A stretch of DNA of 64,000 bases from Aldehydirespirator sp965116865 (GTDB lineage: Bacteria; Actinomycetota; Acidimicrobiia; Acidimicrobiales; Aldehydirespiratoraceae). Shown one piece after another: positions 1-9,373 of this stretch. A model generated the notes under the pieces. The model did no database searches, was not told where the DNA came from, and saw nothing but the letters and a program-made list of their open reading frames with translations. The stretch is from assembly GCA_965116865.1 (NCBI GenBank), contig OZ220727.1:2356001-2420000 (forward strand). The letters are read 5' to 3'. Each line of letters begins with the position of its first letter. The stretch's first letter is position 1. The translations under genes and the position numbers were made by a program.

Positions 1-1
1 G

Positions 2-292
2 CGGCGGTTCCTGGCCGCGATGGCACTGGATGACGAAGTGTCACGCACCGCGGACATAGCCGCCCGTCTCGAGGTCAGCAGCGAGTACGTAGGCGTGTAC
101 CGGCGCCGCCTCATGAAGTCAGGCATGGTTGCTCCCGCCGGCCGTGGACGGCTCGACTTCGCGCTCGACGCCGCCCGGCCGTGGATCAGAGGGTTGGACG
201 AGTATCCGCTGCTCTGCAAGTCATTGAAGCTCGCCGACCGCCCCGGGGTCGGGTTCGCCAGGCCCCAGGCCGACAGCCAGCCCGAGAGCTAG
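2..292 (+). CDS. C-terminal end of an ATPase-type protein with winged-helix region (partial)
   Basis: The reading frame is open from the left edge, so only the last 96 codons are visible. The segment with ADIAARLEVSSEYVGVYRRR followed by MKSGMV looks like a winged helix-turn-helix, as found at the C-terminus of Orc1/MalT-like AAA ATPases. The internal ATG at 20 is probably not the true start because the frame continues upstream. The stop overlaps the end of the convergent helicase gene by 4 bases. The family call is an inference from a short fragment. Confidence 0.45.
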   Translation, partial: RRFLAAMALDDEVSRTADIAARLEVSSEYVGVYRRRLMKSGMVAPAGRGRLDFALDAARPWIRGLDEYPLLCKSLKLADRPGVGFARPQADSQPES

Positions 293-2112
293 CCGTCTCG
301 CTGGAAGCGCTCGGCCTCCCGCAGCGCCGCTCCGATCTCGCCACTACCGGACATCGTGATCTCCAACTCGTCCATGGCTCGGGTCATGGCCGCATAGAGC
401 TGGCTCTTGGCGGCTTGGAATTGGTTCCCCTCGTCAATGTCGCGCGCATGGATCTGGTTGACGCCACCGACGAGCACACGGCTGAACTCGAGGCCCTTGA
501 TGCCGGTGAGCGACGACGCCCGCACCATGTCCCGCACCTGGACTGCCTTGTCGCGATTGGTCTGCCATCCTCGGGCGTCTCTCTGCTGCACATGGAAGTA
601 GGGCAGGCCTGAGGATGAGAAGGCCGCTTGAAGCTCCTCCTCCAGTGCGGGGTGGCCGTACAGCACCGCGATGTCGTGCCCGGCCGCGCCGCTGAGGAGC
701 ATCGCCCGCACTCGCGCCGCGATAGTCTCGGCCTCTCCCCGCAGGTCGCGGCAGGCTGTGAGGCTCGGCCTCGGCCCCGAACGCTTGGCTGCCTGCGGGG
801 GAATGACCGCAGCCGGGTCGTCGAGGTCCACCGACGCGGAGCTCCAGTGGGGCGAGCCCGCCAGAAAATGCATCGCGAACTCGAGTATCTCCCTCGTGTT
901 GCGGTAGTTCCGGCGGAACACGATCGTGCGCCCCCGGGCCGTGCGCGGCCGGCCTCGGGCATCCACACCCGGAGGGTTCCACCTCGCCCCGCCGCGGCTG
1001 TACACGTTCTGGGCCACGTCGTAAGCCATCACGAAGTCGTCCCGGTCCGGCCGAGCCGGGTCCGGCTCCAAGCGGTCCGACTTGAGCATCGAGTACGCCA
1101 GATTGAGCCGTGGGAAGTCGAGGTCCTGGGCCTCGTCGACGAGCACCGCGTCGTAGCGCTCCGAGTCGGGCAGACGCTCGGCCTGCTTCCCAGCCTCGAG
1201 CACCCGAGCCTCGAGGTCGGTGGGCCTCGAACCGTCCCGTCCAGCCAAGTTGTAGGCGAGCCGGTCGACGTTCGTGACTTTCAACCGATCGTCGGGAGTC
1301 ACCATCGTGGCAAGGGCGTTGGCCAGAACACGGTTGTAGCAGAGCACCAGGATCCGACGACTCGGCCAATGCCGGTGGAGGTACCGCGCTCTGTGGGCGA
1401 GCACCAGAGTCTTCCCGCTGCCGGCCACGCCCCTCAACACCCGGTACCCGTCGCCGAGGTGCTCCGCCACCCGCTCCTGCTCCCGATCCATCACCCGGAT
1501 CACGTCTTCTGACGAAATCTCGGGTTCTTGGAACAGCGGCAGACTCTCGTGTGCTGACGACGGCAAGACGATCTCGGGATTGACCACGGCCCGGGCGCGC
1601 TTCTCCTCACGCTCGTCGAGCGGGCGCGTCCGCTCGACGCCGAGGACCCGTCGAAGCGCTCCCTGCAGGCGCCCCTCGACGAGGTCGCTCCTTCGCAGGA
1701 TGGGCAGGCTCCGGTCCACCCGACTGAGCCGCTCCAACGGGACCTCGTCGAGGTCGGGCGCGGCCAGCACGCACTTCACGGGCATCCGGTGAATCGCGGC
1801 TTTGTCAGCGCTGTGCCTGAGACCGTCCGCCTCCGCGGCGACGTCTGCGGCGACACCGACCATGTCGAACGAGTCGAAGACCCGTCCCCAGCGGCGACGG
1901 GCCTTCCCTCTCGATGACAGCGACGGAGCATCGACCACCGCGATGCCCGCACCAGGGTCGAGCACGACCAGGTAGGGCAGACCGCTTCCGGTCTCGCGCA
2001 GCCACACCGTCACCTGCTCGGGAGTGAAGTCGCGCAGCGCTCGGGCGACCTGCCTCAGGCGGTCAGGGACACCCGACCGGCTCGGAATGTTCTCTGGCAG
2101 CATGAACGCCAT
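289..2112 (-). CDS. UvrD/PcrA-like superfamily 1 DNA helicase
   Basis: About 607 residues. Walker A (GVAGSGKT) lies near residue 230, Walker B is VLVDEAQD, and the C-terminal part has motif V/VI-type sequence (GIKGLEFSRV, then QLYAAMTRA), all hallmarks of SF1A helicases that couple ATP hydrolysis to 3'-5' unwinding. The first ~200 residues match no domain I can name. The frame could open at 2175, but the ATGs at 2112 (MAFMLPENIP) and 2103 give a more ordinary N-terminus. It lies downstream of the DnaQ-DinG-RecQ fusion on the same strand, suggesting a repair-related pair. The repair role is inferred. Confidence 0.8.
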   Translation of the reverse strand: MAFMLPENIPSRSGVPDRLRQVARALRDFTPEQVTVWLRETGSGLPYLVVLDPGAGIAVVDAPSLSSRGKARRRWGRVFDSFDMVGVAADVAAEADGLRHSADKAAIHRMPVKCVLAAPDLDEVPLERLSRVDRSLPILRRSDLVEGRLQGALRRVLGVERTRPLDEREEKRARAVVNPEIVLPSSAHESLPLFQEPEISSEDVIRVMDREQERVAEHLGDGYRVLRGVAGSGKTLVLAHRARYLHRHWPSRRILVLCYNRVLANALATMVTPDDRLKVTNVDRLAYNLAGRDGSRPTDLEARVLEAGKQAERLPDSERYDAVLVDEAQDLDFPRLNLAYSMLKSDRLEPDPARPDRDDFVMAYDVAQNVYSRGGARWNPPGVDARGRPRTARGRTIVFRRNYRNTREILEFAMHFLAGSPHWSSASVDLDDPAAVIPPQAAKRSGPRPSLTACRDLRGEAETIAARVRAMLLSGAAGHDIAVLYGHPALEEELQAAFSSSGLPYFHVQQRDARGWQTNRDKAVQVRDMVRASSLTGIKGLEFSRVLVGGVNQIHARDIDEGNQFQAAKSQLYAAMTRAMDELEITMSGSGEIGAALREAERFQRDG

Positions 2113-2200
2113 GACGACCCCGCAACCGTGTCGATGCCTGCATCCGCAGCGGGCCGCGAGAGCATAGGGGAGCAAGCTCTACCGGTCGTTGCGACAGAGT

Positions 2201-2309
2201 GCAGCCTAGACGCTGTGGGCTGCGTCCTTGCGAGCTGGTGCGGCGGATCCACGAACAGGAAGCTGTGCGAGAGCAGCCTAGACGCTGTGGGCTGCGTCCT
2301 TGCGAGCTG
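2201..2309. repeat. Direct repeat, two 37-bp copies 72 bp apart
   Basis: An identical 37-bp sequence occurs at 2201-2237 and 2273-2309, between the 3' end of the DnaQ-DinG-RecQ gene and the start of the SF1 helicase gene. The 72-bp spacing recurs at several other gene junctions in the window. Confidence 0.9.
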
Positions 2310-2314
2310 TGCGC

Positions 2315-5300
2315 CTACCTCGGGAACTTGCCCCGCAGGATGTCGCGTCCCTGCTGGGTCAGGCGCAGCGACTCGTACTCGTACTCGCGGTCCCGGGGCG
2401 TGTACTGCTCCACCCGGCCTGCTGCGATCAGTTCGTCGATCAACTCTTGGACCTCCCGCTCGTCGAGCAGAGAGAGTCGGCCGTAGCAGCTGTGAGCTCG
2501 AAGCACTGGACGGAGCGCGTGCCGGCCTCCCGCATCGGCACGCAGCGTCCTCACCAGGTTGCGCCGGGACCATTGACCGCTCTCCACCCCGGCGAGGAGG
2601 ACCAGTACGATCGCCTCGGCCTCCTCGCGCAGCGCGTCGGCGGCGTCCTCGCGTGCGATCGGCGAATCGTGCCACGGGCGGGGCAACTCGGGCGTGCAAG
2701 CGTCGCAGGCGCCGCAACGAATCAGCGTAACGCTAGGCGGGTCGGGCTCCCCCAAGTATCGCAACATCGCGCTTCGCCGGCAGTCCAGCTGGTCCCGAGC
2801 AAGCGCGCGGGCCTCCTCAGCTCGCCGGCGAACGGCTGCTCGGCGTTTCGCGATTAGCTGCTCCAGGCCGTCCCAGTCGGGCTCAATGGCCGCAACCCTC
2901 TCGAATGTCCACCCGAAGCGCCGCGCCGAGAAGCTGCAAATCCCGAGCTTGAGCAGATCGATGACTGTGTGCTCGATCTCGTCGGGTCGCTGGCCCAGCC
3001 GTTGAGCCCACGTCATGGCGCGGTACTCATCGTCCTCCTCGGTCGCGAGCCGTAAGACCTCATCGGCGCGGTCCGCCAGTGCAGCGTCGCGGGACCGGAG
3101 TTCGTCCATACGCTGCTCGGTTGCATCCACCGAGGAGAGCCGACCCCGCAACACGAAGTCCTGTTGGCGGCGCACCGCCCCCACTTGCTCCAGATAGTGC
3201 AGGGCGAGAGCGCGCGACTCATCGCGTTCTCCGTCCTCGGTAGCGTGCGACTCGTCGCGTTCTCCGTCCTCGGTGTCGGCCCGTCCGGCGGGCCGGTCGG
3301 GGTCGATGAAGTTGAGGCCGTCGGCCAATCCGGACCAGGCCTGCCGGACCGTGGCGATGTCCGGCGCCGAGGACTGCACGAAGTACTCGTGGATGCGGCA
3401 GTCGCGACCCGTCTTGAGCAACACGGCGGTGCCGGTGAGCGGGCCTGTCCTGTCTCGTGCCCCCCTGGCGGCACGGCCGGTCTCCTGCACGTACTCCTCG
3501 ATGGAGGCAGGCATCTCGAGATGCACGATCAACTCGATGTCGGGCTTGTCGATACCGAGACCGAAGGCCTTGGTGGCTACCACGACATCGATCTCGCCGT
3601 GGCGGAAGGCGTCCTCGGTGTGCTGGCGCTCCGGCAGCTCCATCGCTCCGCTGTAGGGACGGACGCGATGGCCGAAGCTGCGCAGCAGGGCCGCCAGCCG
3701 ATGCGTGTCGTTCCGGGTAGGGACGTACACGACTGCGCTGCGGCGCCGGAACGCCTCCACGACTTGCACCACCCGCAAGTCCCGGTCCTTGCGGTTGCGG
3801 CAACGCTCGACGTAGTAGCGGATCTCGGGGCGATCGACCGAGCCGACATGCGGTTCGCCGTCGGGCGCGATGTCGAGCAGCCGGACGATGTCGTCGAGCA
3901 CCTCGCGGGTGGCTGTGGCCGTGACCGCCGCGACCGGCAGGCGGCGACCGCTCAGCGCCACTGCGGCGACCGCTCGCGGGATCATGGCGTACTCCGGGCG
4001 GAACGAGTGACCCCAAAGCGAGATGCAATGGGCTTCGTCCACCGCTATCCGGGCGACCGGCACCTCCTCCAGCCAGGCTCGGAACACCGGCGACCAGAGC
4101 CGCTCAGGACTGACGTACAGCAGCTTGATGTGACCCTGGGCGGCGCTGCGGAGCACGGCCTCCTGCTCGGCCTGGCTCACTCCGGAGTAGATGGCGGCCA
4201 CTTCGCTGACGCCTCTCGACCGGAGATTGTCGACCTGGTCGCGCATCAGGGCGATCAGGGGCGACACCACCAGGGTCACCCCGGGCGATACCAGCGCGGG
4301 GATCTGGTAGGTCACCGACTTGCCCGAGCCCGTGGGCAGTACCGCCACGACGTCCTCTCCCCGCATGAATCTGCCCATTACCTCCTGCTGGCCAGGTCGC
4401 CACTGATCGAAGCCGAGCCATCTCCTGGCGACTTCGAGCCGGCGCTCAATCTCCACACGGTCGAGGTGTGCCCCGTCGCCGCCGACCGCGAGCGCCGCTC
4501 TCGACAACGTCTCCACACCGGGCATCCTGCGGATCCTCTCCCGCCGGGCGTCGTCCATCTCGCGGTTCAAATGCCCAGCCACAGCCTCGTAGGCCGCATC
4601 AGGTCCGTCGATCTCCTGCACGGCGGGTGGGCCCGCAAGTCCCCTCAGCATGACGTCCACATAGGGCAGGGGCCGGCGCATCCGGTTGTCGAGCACGGCA
4701 GTGACCCCCACATCGGAGCCGGTGCGGATCAGTCGTCCCACGCCCTGAGCGAAGGCGATCGCCGCCCGGGGAACCAGATAGTCGGCGAAGGGATCCTTGC
4801 CGTGGAGCTCGAGGAGGCCCTTGCGAGCGCTGATCACCGGATCTCCCAGGGGATCGAACGGGATCTTCTCGATCAGCAGCAGGCGCAGCGCGTCGCCTGG
4901 AATGTCGACTCCCTCCCAGAACGACCTGAGTCCCAGCAGGCAGGCCGAGGGATCGTCCTTCATGCGATCAACCAGCGAGCCGGACGACCCGTCGCCTTGA
5001 GCCAACAGCTCGATCCCCTCCGCGTCGAGAACCGGCCGGGCGTGGTCCCGGACGTGTTCGAGACGCGAGCGGGCGGTCATCAACGTCATGGCTCCGCCGT
5101 GGGCGGCCACGCACAAGCGCGGAATCTCCGAGGCTGCCGCCTCGGTGAACCGGTCCGTCAGCTGTCCCCGGGGCGCGGGCAGATAGTCGGTCAGCAGCAC
5201 GCGATGGCGACGGTCGAGATCGTCGTAGGGAGACGGGATCTGTTTGGGCTCCACCCCTTCGAGACCCACCCTCGCCCCCAGGTAGCCGAAGTCGTCGCCC

Positions 5301-7495
5301 GCACGCAGCGTCGCGGAGGTGAGAACCACCGAGCTGCTGCGTTCCCACAGGTCCGAGAGAATGCCCGCGACCGACAGGGGCACCCGTCGAAGCGCCCAGC
5401 GCCAACGCCCTGCCTCGGCCGTGCCGGCCTCAAAGGCTTCGGCACCGTTGGCAGGCGTTGTGCCCGGCGCACCCTCGAAGGAGACGGCCGCGATGTTGAT
5501 CCACTGAGCGAGCTCCTCATCGAGATCGTCGTCGAAGAGCCGCATCTGGGATTGGGCCCACAGCACTGCGTCGACCAACTCTGCCGCGTTGCGAGCCTCC
5601 CTCCCGAGCCTGGCCTTCTCGTCCTCCAGTGCGTCACGGCGGTAGCGGCCGGCGAGTTGTTCCGGCACATCAATGTCGTCCAGAACGTCGGCCGCCTGCC
5701 GTAGAGCGCTACGCAGCGCCCGCCCGGCGTCCTCAACCCGCTTGTAGGCCGGGTGACGCCGATCGACGCCACGCACGATCCGGTGCGAGGCGCCGTACCG
5801 GGCCGCCTGCTGGCGAGTGACGCCGGTGCGGTCCCTCACATGCTCGATAAGCGGCTCGGACAACCGAGCGGTCGCCAACCGCACCGCCGCGACCGCGTCG
5901 CGGACTCGCTGGATCCGGTCGTCACCCAACTCCGAGCCGGTGGCGGCAGCTATGCGAGCGGCGAGACCCCGCCCCGTGGTCGGGTCCCACAGGGAATCGC
6001 AAAGCATCTCAAGTTGGCCGACCCCCACCTCCCTGGTGGAGGCGGCCGTGGCTGAGTCCTCCAGATTGTGGGCCTCATCGACGAGCAGATTGAACTCGCC
6101 GTCCTCCAACGCCGGTCCAGCCGCCAGCAGCGCATGGTTCAAGACGGCCACATGGGCGGTCCGGAGGCGGTCCAGAGCCCGCCGGTAGAAATCGAGTTCG
6201 TCGAGCCGGTCCCGTGACGGTCCGGGTAGGGCGTCGACCCGCAGCTTCCATCGGAATAGCGCCAGCGACCTCAAGTGACCCTCGACCGCGGTTGTGCGCA
6301 GATCGGCCCAGTCGCCGGAGGGGGTCTGAGCCACCCAGCCGCACAGGATCGCCAACGCCGCCGCCGCCGCATCGTCGGCCGGGCCCTCCCGGGTGCCGTC
6401 TGCGAGCCAGTCGAGCTCGCCCTGGAGCGTCTTCAGGCTGATGTAGTTGTTGCGGCCCTTGAGAACGACGCTGGAGAAGGGCTGAAGTGCGGAAGCCAGT
6501 TCTTCGAGCGTTTCCAGAATCTGATCCTGCAGCACACGGGAATGCGGCGCGATCACCGACACCCGTCCGCAGGCCCGCGCCGCTTCGATGGCGGGAACCA
6601 GGTATGCGAGGGTCTTGCCGGTGCCGGTGGGCGCCTCGATCATCTGCTGGCGTCCAGGAGTGCCGAATGCCTCGCACACGAGCCGGGCCATTTGGGCCTG
6701 CTGCGGGCGCGGCTCCCGCCCGCCTCCCATCAGCACGCCGCCCGTGCCGAACATCTTGAGGATCTTGTCGATCTCGAAGGACTTGGTCGGGACGACCGGA
6801 CCTGGCGGGGAAACCTCGGGAACGACATCGTCGAGTGCGACTTGCTGGCGCTCAGGCTCGACGAAACCAGCCCACGGGTGACCCGCCTGGGCCAGGACCC
6901 ACCGCTGCAGACGGCGCGCCGGGGTTCTCTCATTGAGTTGGTCAAGCAGCGCCCGCATGACTTGTTGGGTCATACGGGCGTCGTTGAGCGCGTCGTGCTT
7001 GTCGCGGCTGTCGATACCGAACTGCGATGCAAGCTGGTCAAGGCTGCGGCCGGGTGGAGGCCGGGAGCCGTCGACGCTGCGGACCATGCCGGAACCGGCT
7101 CGGGGATAGACGACGTGGGCCAGCTCCAGCGTGTCGAGCCGTGCTCCTGGTGGCACCGCGAGACCGAGCGATGCGGCGGCTGCGTCGAGCACTGCAAAGT
7201 CGTAACCGAAACCGTTGTGGGCGATCATCGGCCGTCCGTCGACCCACTCGAGGAACCTGCCGAGCGCGTCCTCGGCCGCGGGGGCGCGTCCGAGTCGGCC
7301 GTACTCGATGCCGGTCAGCTCGGTGATGCGGGGCGAGAGCTTGCGCTGTGGCCTGACCAGCGTGTCGAAGTCGTCCAGGACGCCTTCGTCGGACGCCAGC
7401 ACCGCCCCGATCTGGATGATCTCGTGCTCGCAGGGATGCGGCCTGTCGGCGTTGGTCTCCAAGTCGAAGACCACATACTTCGGCAGGCGAGCCAC
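2315..7495 (-). CDS. DnaQ exonuclease - DinG helicase - RecQ helicase triple fusion
   Basis: 1726 residues in one frame. Residues 1-200 form a DEDDh exonuclease (VVFDLETN, AHNGFGYDF, DALNDAR). Residues ~240-960 form a DinG/XPD-type helicase (EAPTGTGKT near 288, LLVDEAHN near 472, FWEGVDIPGD, QGVGRLIR near 917). Residues ~1015-1726 form RecQ (LPTGSGKS near 1053, AVDEAHCISLWGHSFRPEY near 1153, QETGRAARG near 1335), with a four-Cys zinc site (one Cys, then CGACDAC near 1588) and a C-terminal winged-helix region. The DinG half has NYISL where Fe-S DinGs have a cysteine, and no four-Cys cluster is visible, so it resembles the nuclease-fused Fe-S-free DinG of Firmicutes. Probable role: DNA repair or resolution of replication intermediates (inferred). 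Confidence 0.9.
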   Translation of the reverse strand: MARLPKYVVFDLETNADRPHPCEHEIIQIGAVLASDEGVLDDFDTLVRPQRKLSPRITELTGIEYGRLGRAPAAEDALGRFLEWVDGRPMIAHNGFGYDFAVLDAAAASLGLAVPPGARLDTLELAHVVYPRAGSGMVRSVDGSRPPPGRSLDQLASQFGIDSRDKHDALNDARMTQQVMRALLDQLNERTPARRLQRWVLAQAGHPWAGFVEPERQQVALDDVVPEVSPPGPVVPTKSFEIDKILKMFGTGGVLMGGGREPRPQQAQMARLVCEAFGTPGRQQMIEAPTGTGKTLAYLVPAIEAARACGRVSVIAPHSRVLQDQILETLEELASALQPFSSVVLKGRNNYISLKTLQGELDWLADGTREGPADDAAAAALAILCGWVAQTPSGDWADLRTTAVEGHLRSLALFRWKLRVDALPGPSRDRLDELDFYRRALDRLRTAHVAVLNHALLAAGPALEDGEFNLLVDEAHNLEDSATAASTREVGVGQLEMLCDSLWDPTTGRGLAARIAAATGSELGDDRIQRVRDAVAAVRLATARLSEPLIEHVRDRTGVTRQQAARYGASHRIVRGVDRRHPAYKRVEDAGRALRSALRQAADVLDDIDVPEQLAGRYRRDALEDEKARLGREARNAAELVDAVLWAQSQMRLFDDDLDEELAQWINIAAVSFEGAPGTTPANGAEAFEAGTAEAGRWRWALRRVPLSVAGILSDLWERSSSVVLTSATLRAGDDFGYLGARVGLEGVEPKQIPSPYDDLDRRHRVLLTDYLPAPRGQLTDRFTEAAASEIPRLCVAAHGGAMTLMTARSRLEHVRDHARPVLDAEGIELLAQGDGSSGSLVDRMKDDPSACLLGLRSFWEGVDIPGDALRLLLIEKIPFDPLGDPVISARKGLLELHGKDPFADYLVPRAAIAFAQGVGRLIRTGSDVGVTAVLDNRMRRPLPYVDVMLRGLAGPPAVQEIDGPDAAYEAVAGHLNREMDDARRERIRRMPGVETLSRAALAVGGDGAHLDRVEIERRLEVARRWLGFDQWRPGQQEVMGRFMRGEDVVAVLPTGSGKSVTYQIPALVSPGVTLVVSPLIALMRDQVDNLRSRGVSEVAAIYSGVSQAEQEAVLRSAAQGHIKLLYVSPERLWSPVFRAWLEEVPVARIAVDEAHCISLWGHSFRPEYAMIPRAVAAVALSGRRLPVAAVTATATREVLDDIVRLLDIAPDGEPHVGSVDRPEIRYYVERCRNRKDRDLRVVQVVEAFRRRSAVVYVPTRNDTHRLAALLRSFGHRVRPYSGAMELPERQHTEDAFRHGEIDVVVATKAFGLGIDKPDIELIVHLEMPASIEEYVQETGRAARGARDRTGPLTGTAVLLKTGRDCRIHEYFVQSSAPDIATVRQAWSGLADGLNFIDPDRPAGRADTEDGERDESHATEDGERDESRALALHYLEQVGAVRRQQDFVLRGRLSSVDATEQRMDELRSRDAALADRADEVLRLATEEDDEYRAMTWAQRLGQRPDEIEHTVIDLLKLGICSFSARRFGWTFERVAAIEPDWDGLEQLIAKRRAAVRRRAEEARALARDQLDCRRSAMLRYLGEPDPPSVTLIRCGACDACTPELPRPWHDSPIAREDAADALREEAEAIVLVLLAGVESGQWSRRNLVRTLRADAGGRHALRPVLRAHSCYGRLSLLDEREVQELIDELIAAGRVEQYTPRDREYEYESLRLTQQGRDILRGKFPR
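3214..3274. repeat. 33-bp in-frame duplication inside the RecQ part
   Basis: Two 28-bp copies start at 3214 and 3247 with period 33, producing a repeated 11-residue acidic segment (TEDGERDES...) in the linker between the RecQ helicase core and its zinc/winged-helix part. The duplication keeps the frame. Confidence 0.85.
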
Positions 7496-7700
7496 GAGCC
7501 GCGCACCTTAGTCCGCCTAGCCTCGATGCGCTTCGGTGCGGCGCTGGCGGTCGCGCTTCGGGGCCGAGGGGACGGCCTCGGTGGGGCGCATCCGGCCGGG
7601 GCGGGGCCGGCCCAGGGCGATCGGCGATGAGGTGATCGACAACTATTCCGCCCACAAACACCAAGGCGCTGGAGCCATCCGCTAGATTGCGGCTATTGCT

Positions 7701-7735
7701 CCCCGCCTTCCCGGCTCGCGCCGGGGATGGCGGGG
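7701..7735. terminator. Strong hairpin downstream of cysS
   Basis: A 15-bp stem (CCCCGCC then TTCCCGGC, 4-base loop, GCCGGGGA then TGGCGGGG) with one or two non-canonical pairs. It lies in the 335-bp gap 7496-7831 between cysS and the DinG fusion gene, where I see no gene. No clear T-tract follows on the minus strand, so a canonical intrinsic terminator is only possible. Confidence 0.4.
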
Positions 7736-7831
7736 ATTTATCGTCTTGGAGGTAGAAGACATCGTGACCCGCGTTGCGGCCGTGGGGGTGCTCCAGCTGC
7801 GGGCTCCGTGGGGCCGGTGTTCACGGAGGGC

Positions 7832-9373
7832 TCACTCCCGGCGCCAGACCGGGCCGGACGGGGTGTCCTCCACCACCACGCCCAACCCCGACAACTCCTC
7901 CCGCAGCAAGTCGGCGGTCGCCCAGTCCCTCGCCTCCCTGGCCGCCTGGCGACGGGTTACGAGGTCCTCGATGGCGGAGCCGTCATCAGAGGCTCGCTCA
8001 GCAGCCTCAGCGGCCATGCCAAGAGCACCGGCCCACTCGACCACCCCGGCTGCGAAGACCGCTCCGTCAGCCGATCCCGCGTCGAGTTCGGCGTTGGCCC
8101 TGCGGAGAGTGTCGAAGATCACCGCCACTGCTTCAGGTGTGCCCAGATCGTGGTCCATGGCCGCACAGAATCGTCGCTGCCGGTGGTACAACTCCTGCCT
8201 TGCGCCGAACCGCTCCGCCACTCCCTCAACGGCTGGACGCCATTCCTCGAGGTCGCCGTCGCTCACGACGACCGAACCGCGTTCCGCTGCTCCATGAGGC
8301 GCACTCAGGTCGCGGACGGGCCTGAAACTCGGCTCCACGCCTTCGGCGAGTGCCGGCTCAGCCGTATTGCCCTCCGATCTGGCCGCCGTCAGCCGGCGGG
8401 CCAGGGCGTCGAGGCGCTGCACGGCGGCCCTCGCCGAGGCCATGAGCTCGGGGTTGACCTCCATAGTCTTGCGGTAGTGGGTCTGCAGCACCAGCAGACG
8501 GAAGGCCCGGCCGTTGTCGGGGTGCTCGTCGAGCATCTCCACAACGGTGCGGTAGTTGCCCAGCGACTTCGACATCTTGGCGCCGTCGATGTTGAGCATG
8601 GCGTTGTGCACCCAATGGCGGGCGAAACTCCGGCCCACCGCCAGCGCCTCGGCCCGCTCGTTGGTGTGGTGGGGGAACACCAGGTCGTTGCCGCCGCCGT
8701 GGATGTCGAAGCCGTCTCCGAGGATGCCGAGGCTCATGGCGACGCACTCGATGTGCCAGCCGGGACGGCCCGGCCCCCACGGCGACGGCCATGACGGCTC
8801 GTCGGGCTTGGCCGCCTTCCACAGGGCGAAGTCGAGGGGGTCCTCCTTGGCCTCGTCCACCTCGACCCGGGCGCCGGCCGAGGACCGCAGATCGTCGAAG
8901 TCGCGATGCACGAGGTCGCCGTACCCGGACACGCCGCGCACCCGCAGGTACACGCCCGTGGGAGTCGTGTAGGCCGCTCCGGCGTCCATGATCCGAGCGA
9001 CGAGGCCGACCATCTCGGCGACCCATTCGGTGGCTCGGGGCCGCTGGTGGGGGTCGAGCACGCCGAGCCTCGCCATAGCGTCGATGTAGACCGCCTCCCA
9101 TTCCGCGGCCACCTCGCGCTCGGTGCTGCCCTCGGCGCGGGCCCGGTTGATGATGTTGTCGTCGATGTCGGTGATGTTGGCCACGTGGCACACGTCGAGG
9201 CCCCGCCACTCCAGGTAGCGACGCAGCACGTCGTAGGTGAGAGCCGAGCGGGCGTGACCCAGGTGCGGATGGTCGTAGACGGTCGGCCCGCAGGCGTACA
9301 TCGCCACCCGGCCCGGCTCACGGAGCGCCAAGGGGCGCACCCTGCCCGTGAGCGTGTCGTACAGCGAGACCAC
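7832..9373 (-). CDS. cysS: Cysteine--tRNA ligase
   Basis: 513 residues, a class I aminoacyl-tRNA synthetase charging tRNA-Cys in the cytoplasm. HLGH (residues 37-40) is the HIGH motif and KMSKS lies near 265. Zinc ligands fit Cys28 (ACGPTVYD), a Cys in WHIEC, and the His and Glu of FPHHTNE. The start is GTG at 9373, overlapping the TAG stop of mshC by one base (TAGTG), so the two are probably translationally coupled. The C-terminal third is less conserved. The paralogous MshC immediately upstream gives a tandem pair of related enzymes. Confidence 0.95.
   Translation of the reverse strand: MVSLYDTLTGRVRPLALREPGRVAMYACGPTVYDHPHLGHARSALTYDVLRRYLEWRGLDVCHVANITDIDDNIINRARAEGSTEREVAAEWEAVYIDAMARLGVLDPHQRPRATEWVAEMVGLVARIMDAGAAYTTPTGVYLRVRGVSGYGDLVHRDFDDLRSSAGARVEVDEAKEDPLDFALWKAAKPDEPSWPSPWGPGRPGWHIECVAMSLGILGDGFDIHGGGNDLVFPHHTNERAEALAVGRSFARHWVHNAMLNIDGAKMSKSLGNYRTVVEMLDEHPDNGRAFRLLVLQTHYRKTMEVNPELMASARAAVQRLDALARRLTAARSEGNTAEPALAEGVEPSFRPVRDLSAPHGAAERGSVVVSDGDLEEWRPAVEGVAERFGARQELYHRQRRFCAAMDHDLGTPEAVAVIFDTLRRANAELDAGSADGAVFAAGVVEWAGALGMAAEAAERASDDGSAIEDLVTRRQAAREARDWATADLLREELSGLGVVVEDTPSGPVWRRE

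Noticed and set aside
3164..5704. 846-residue plus-strand ORF
   Set aside because: Antisense shadow of the RecQ/DinG fusion gene, which has all helicase motifs.
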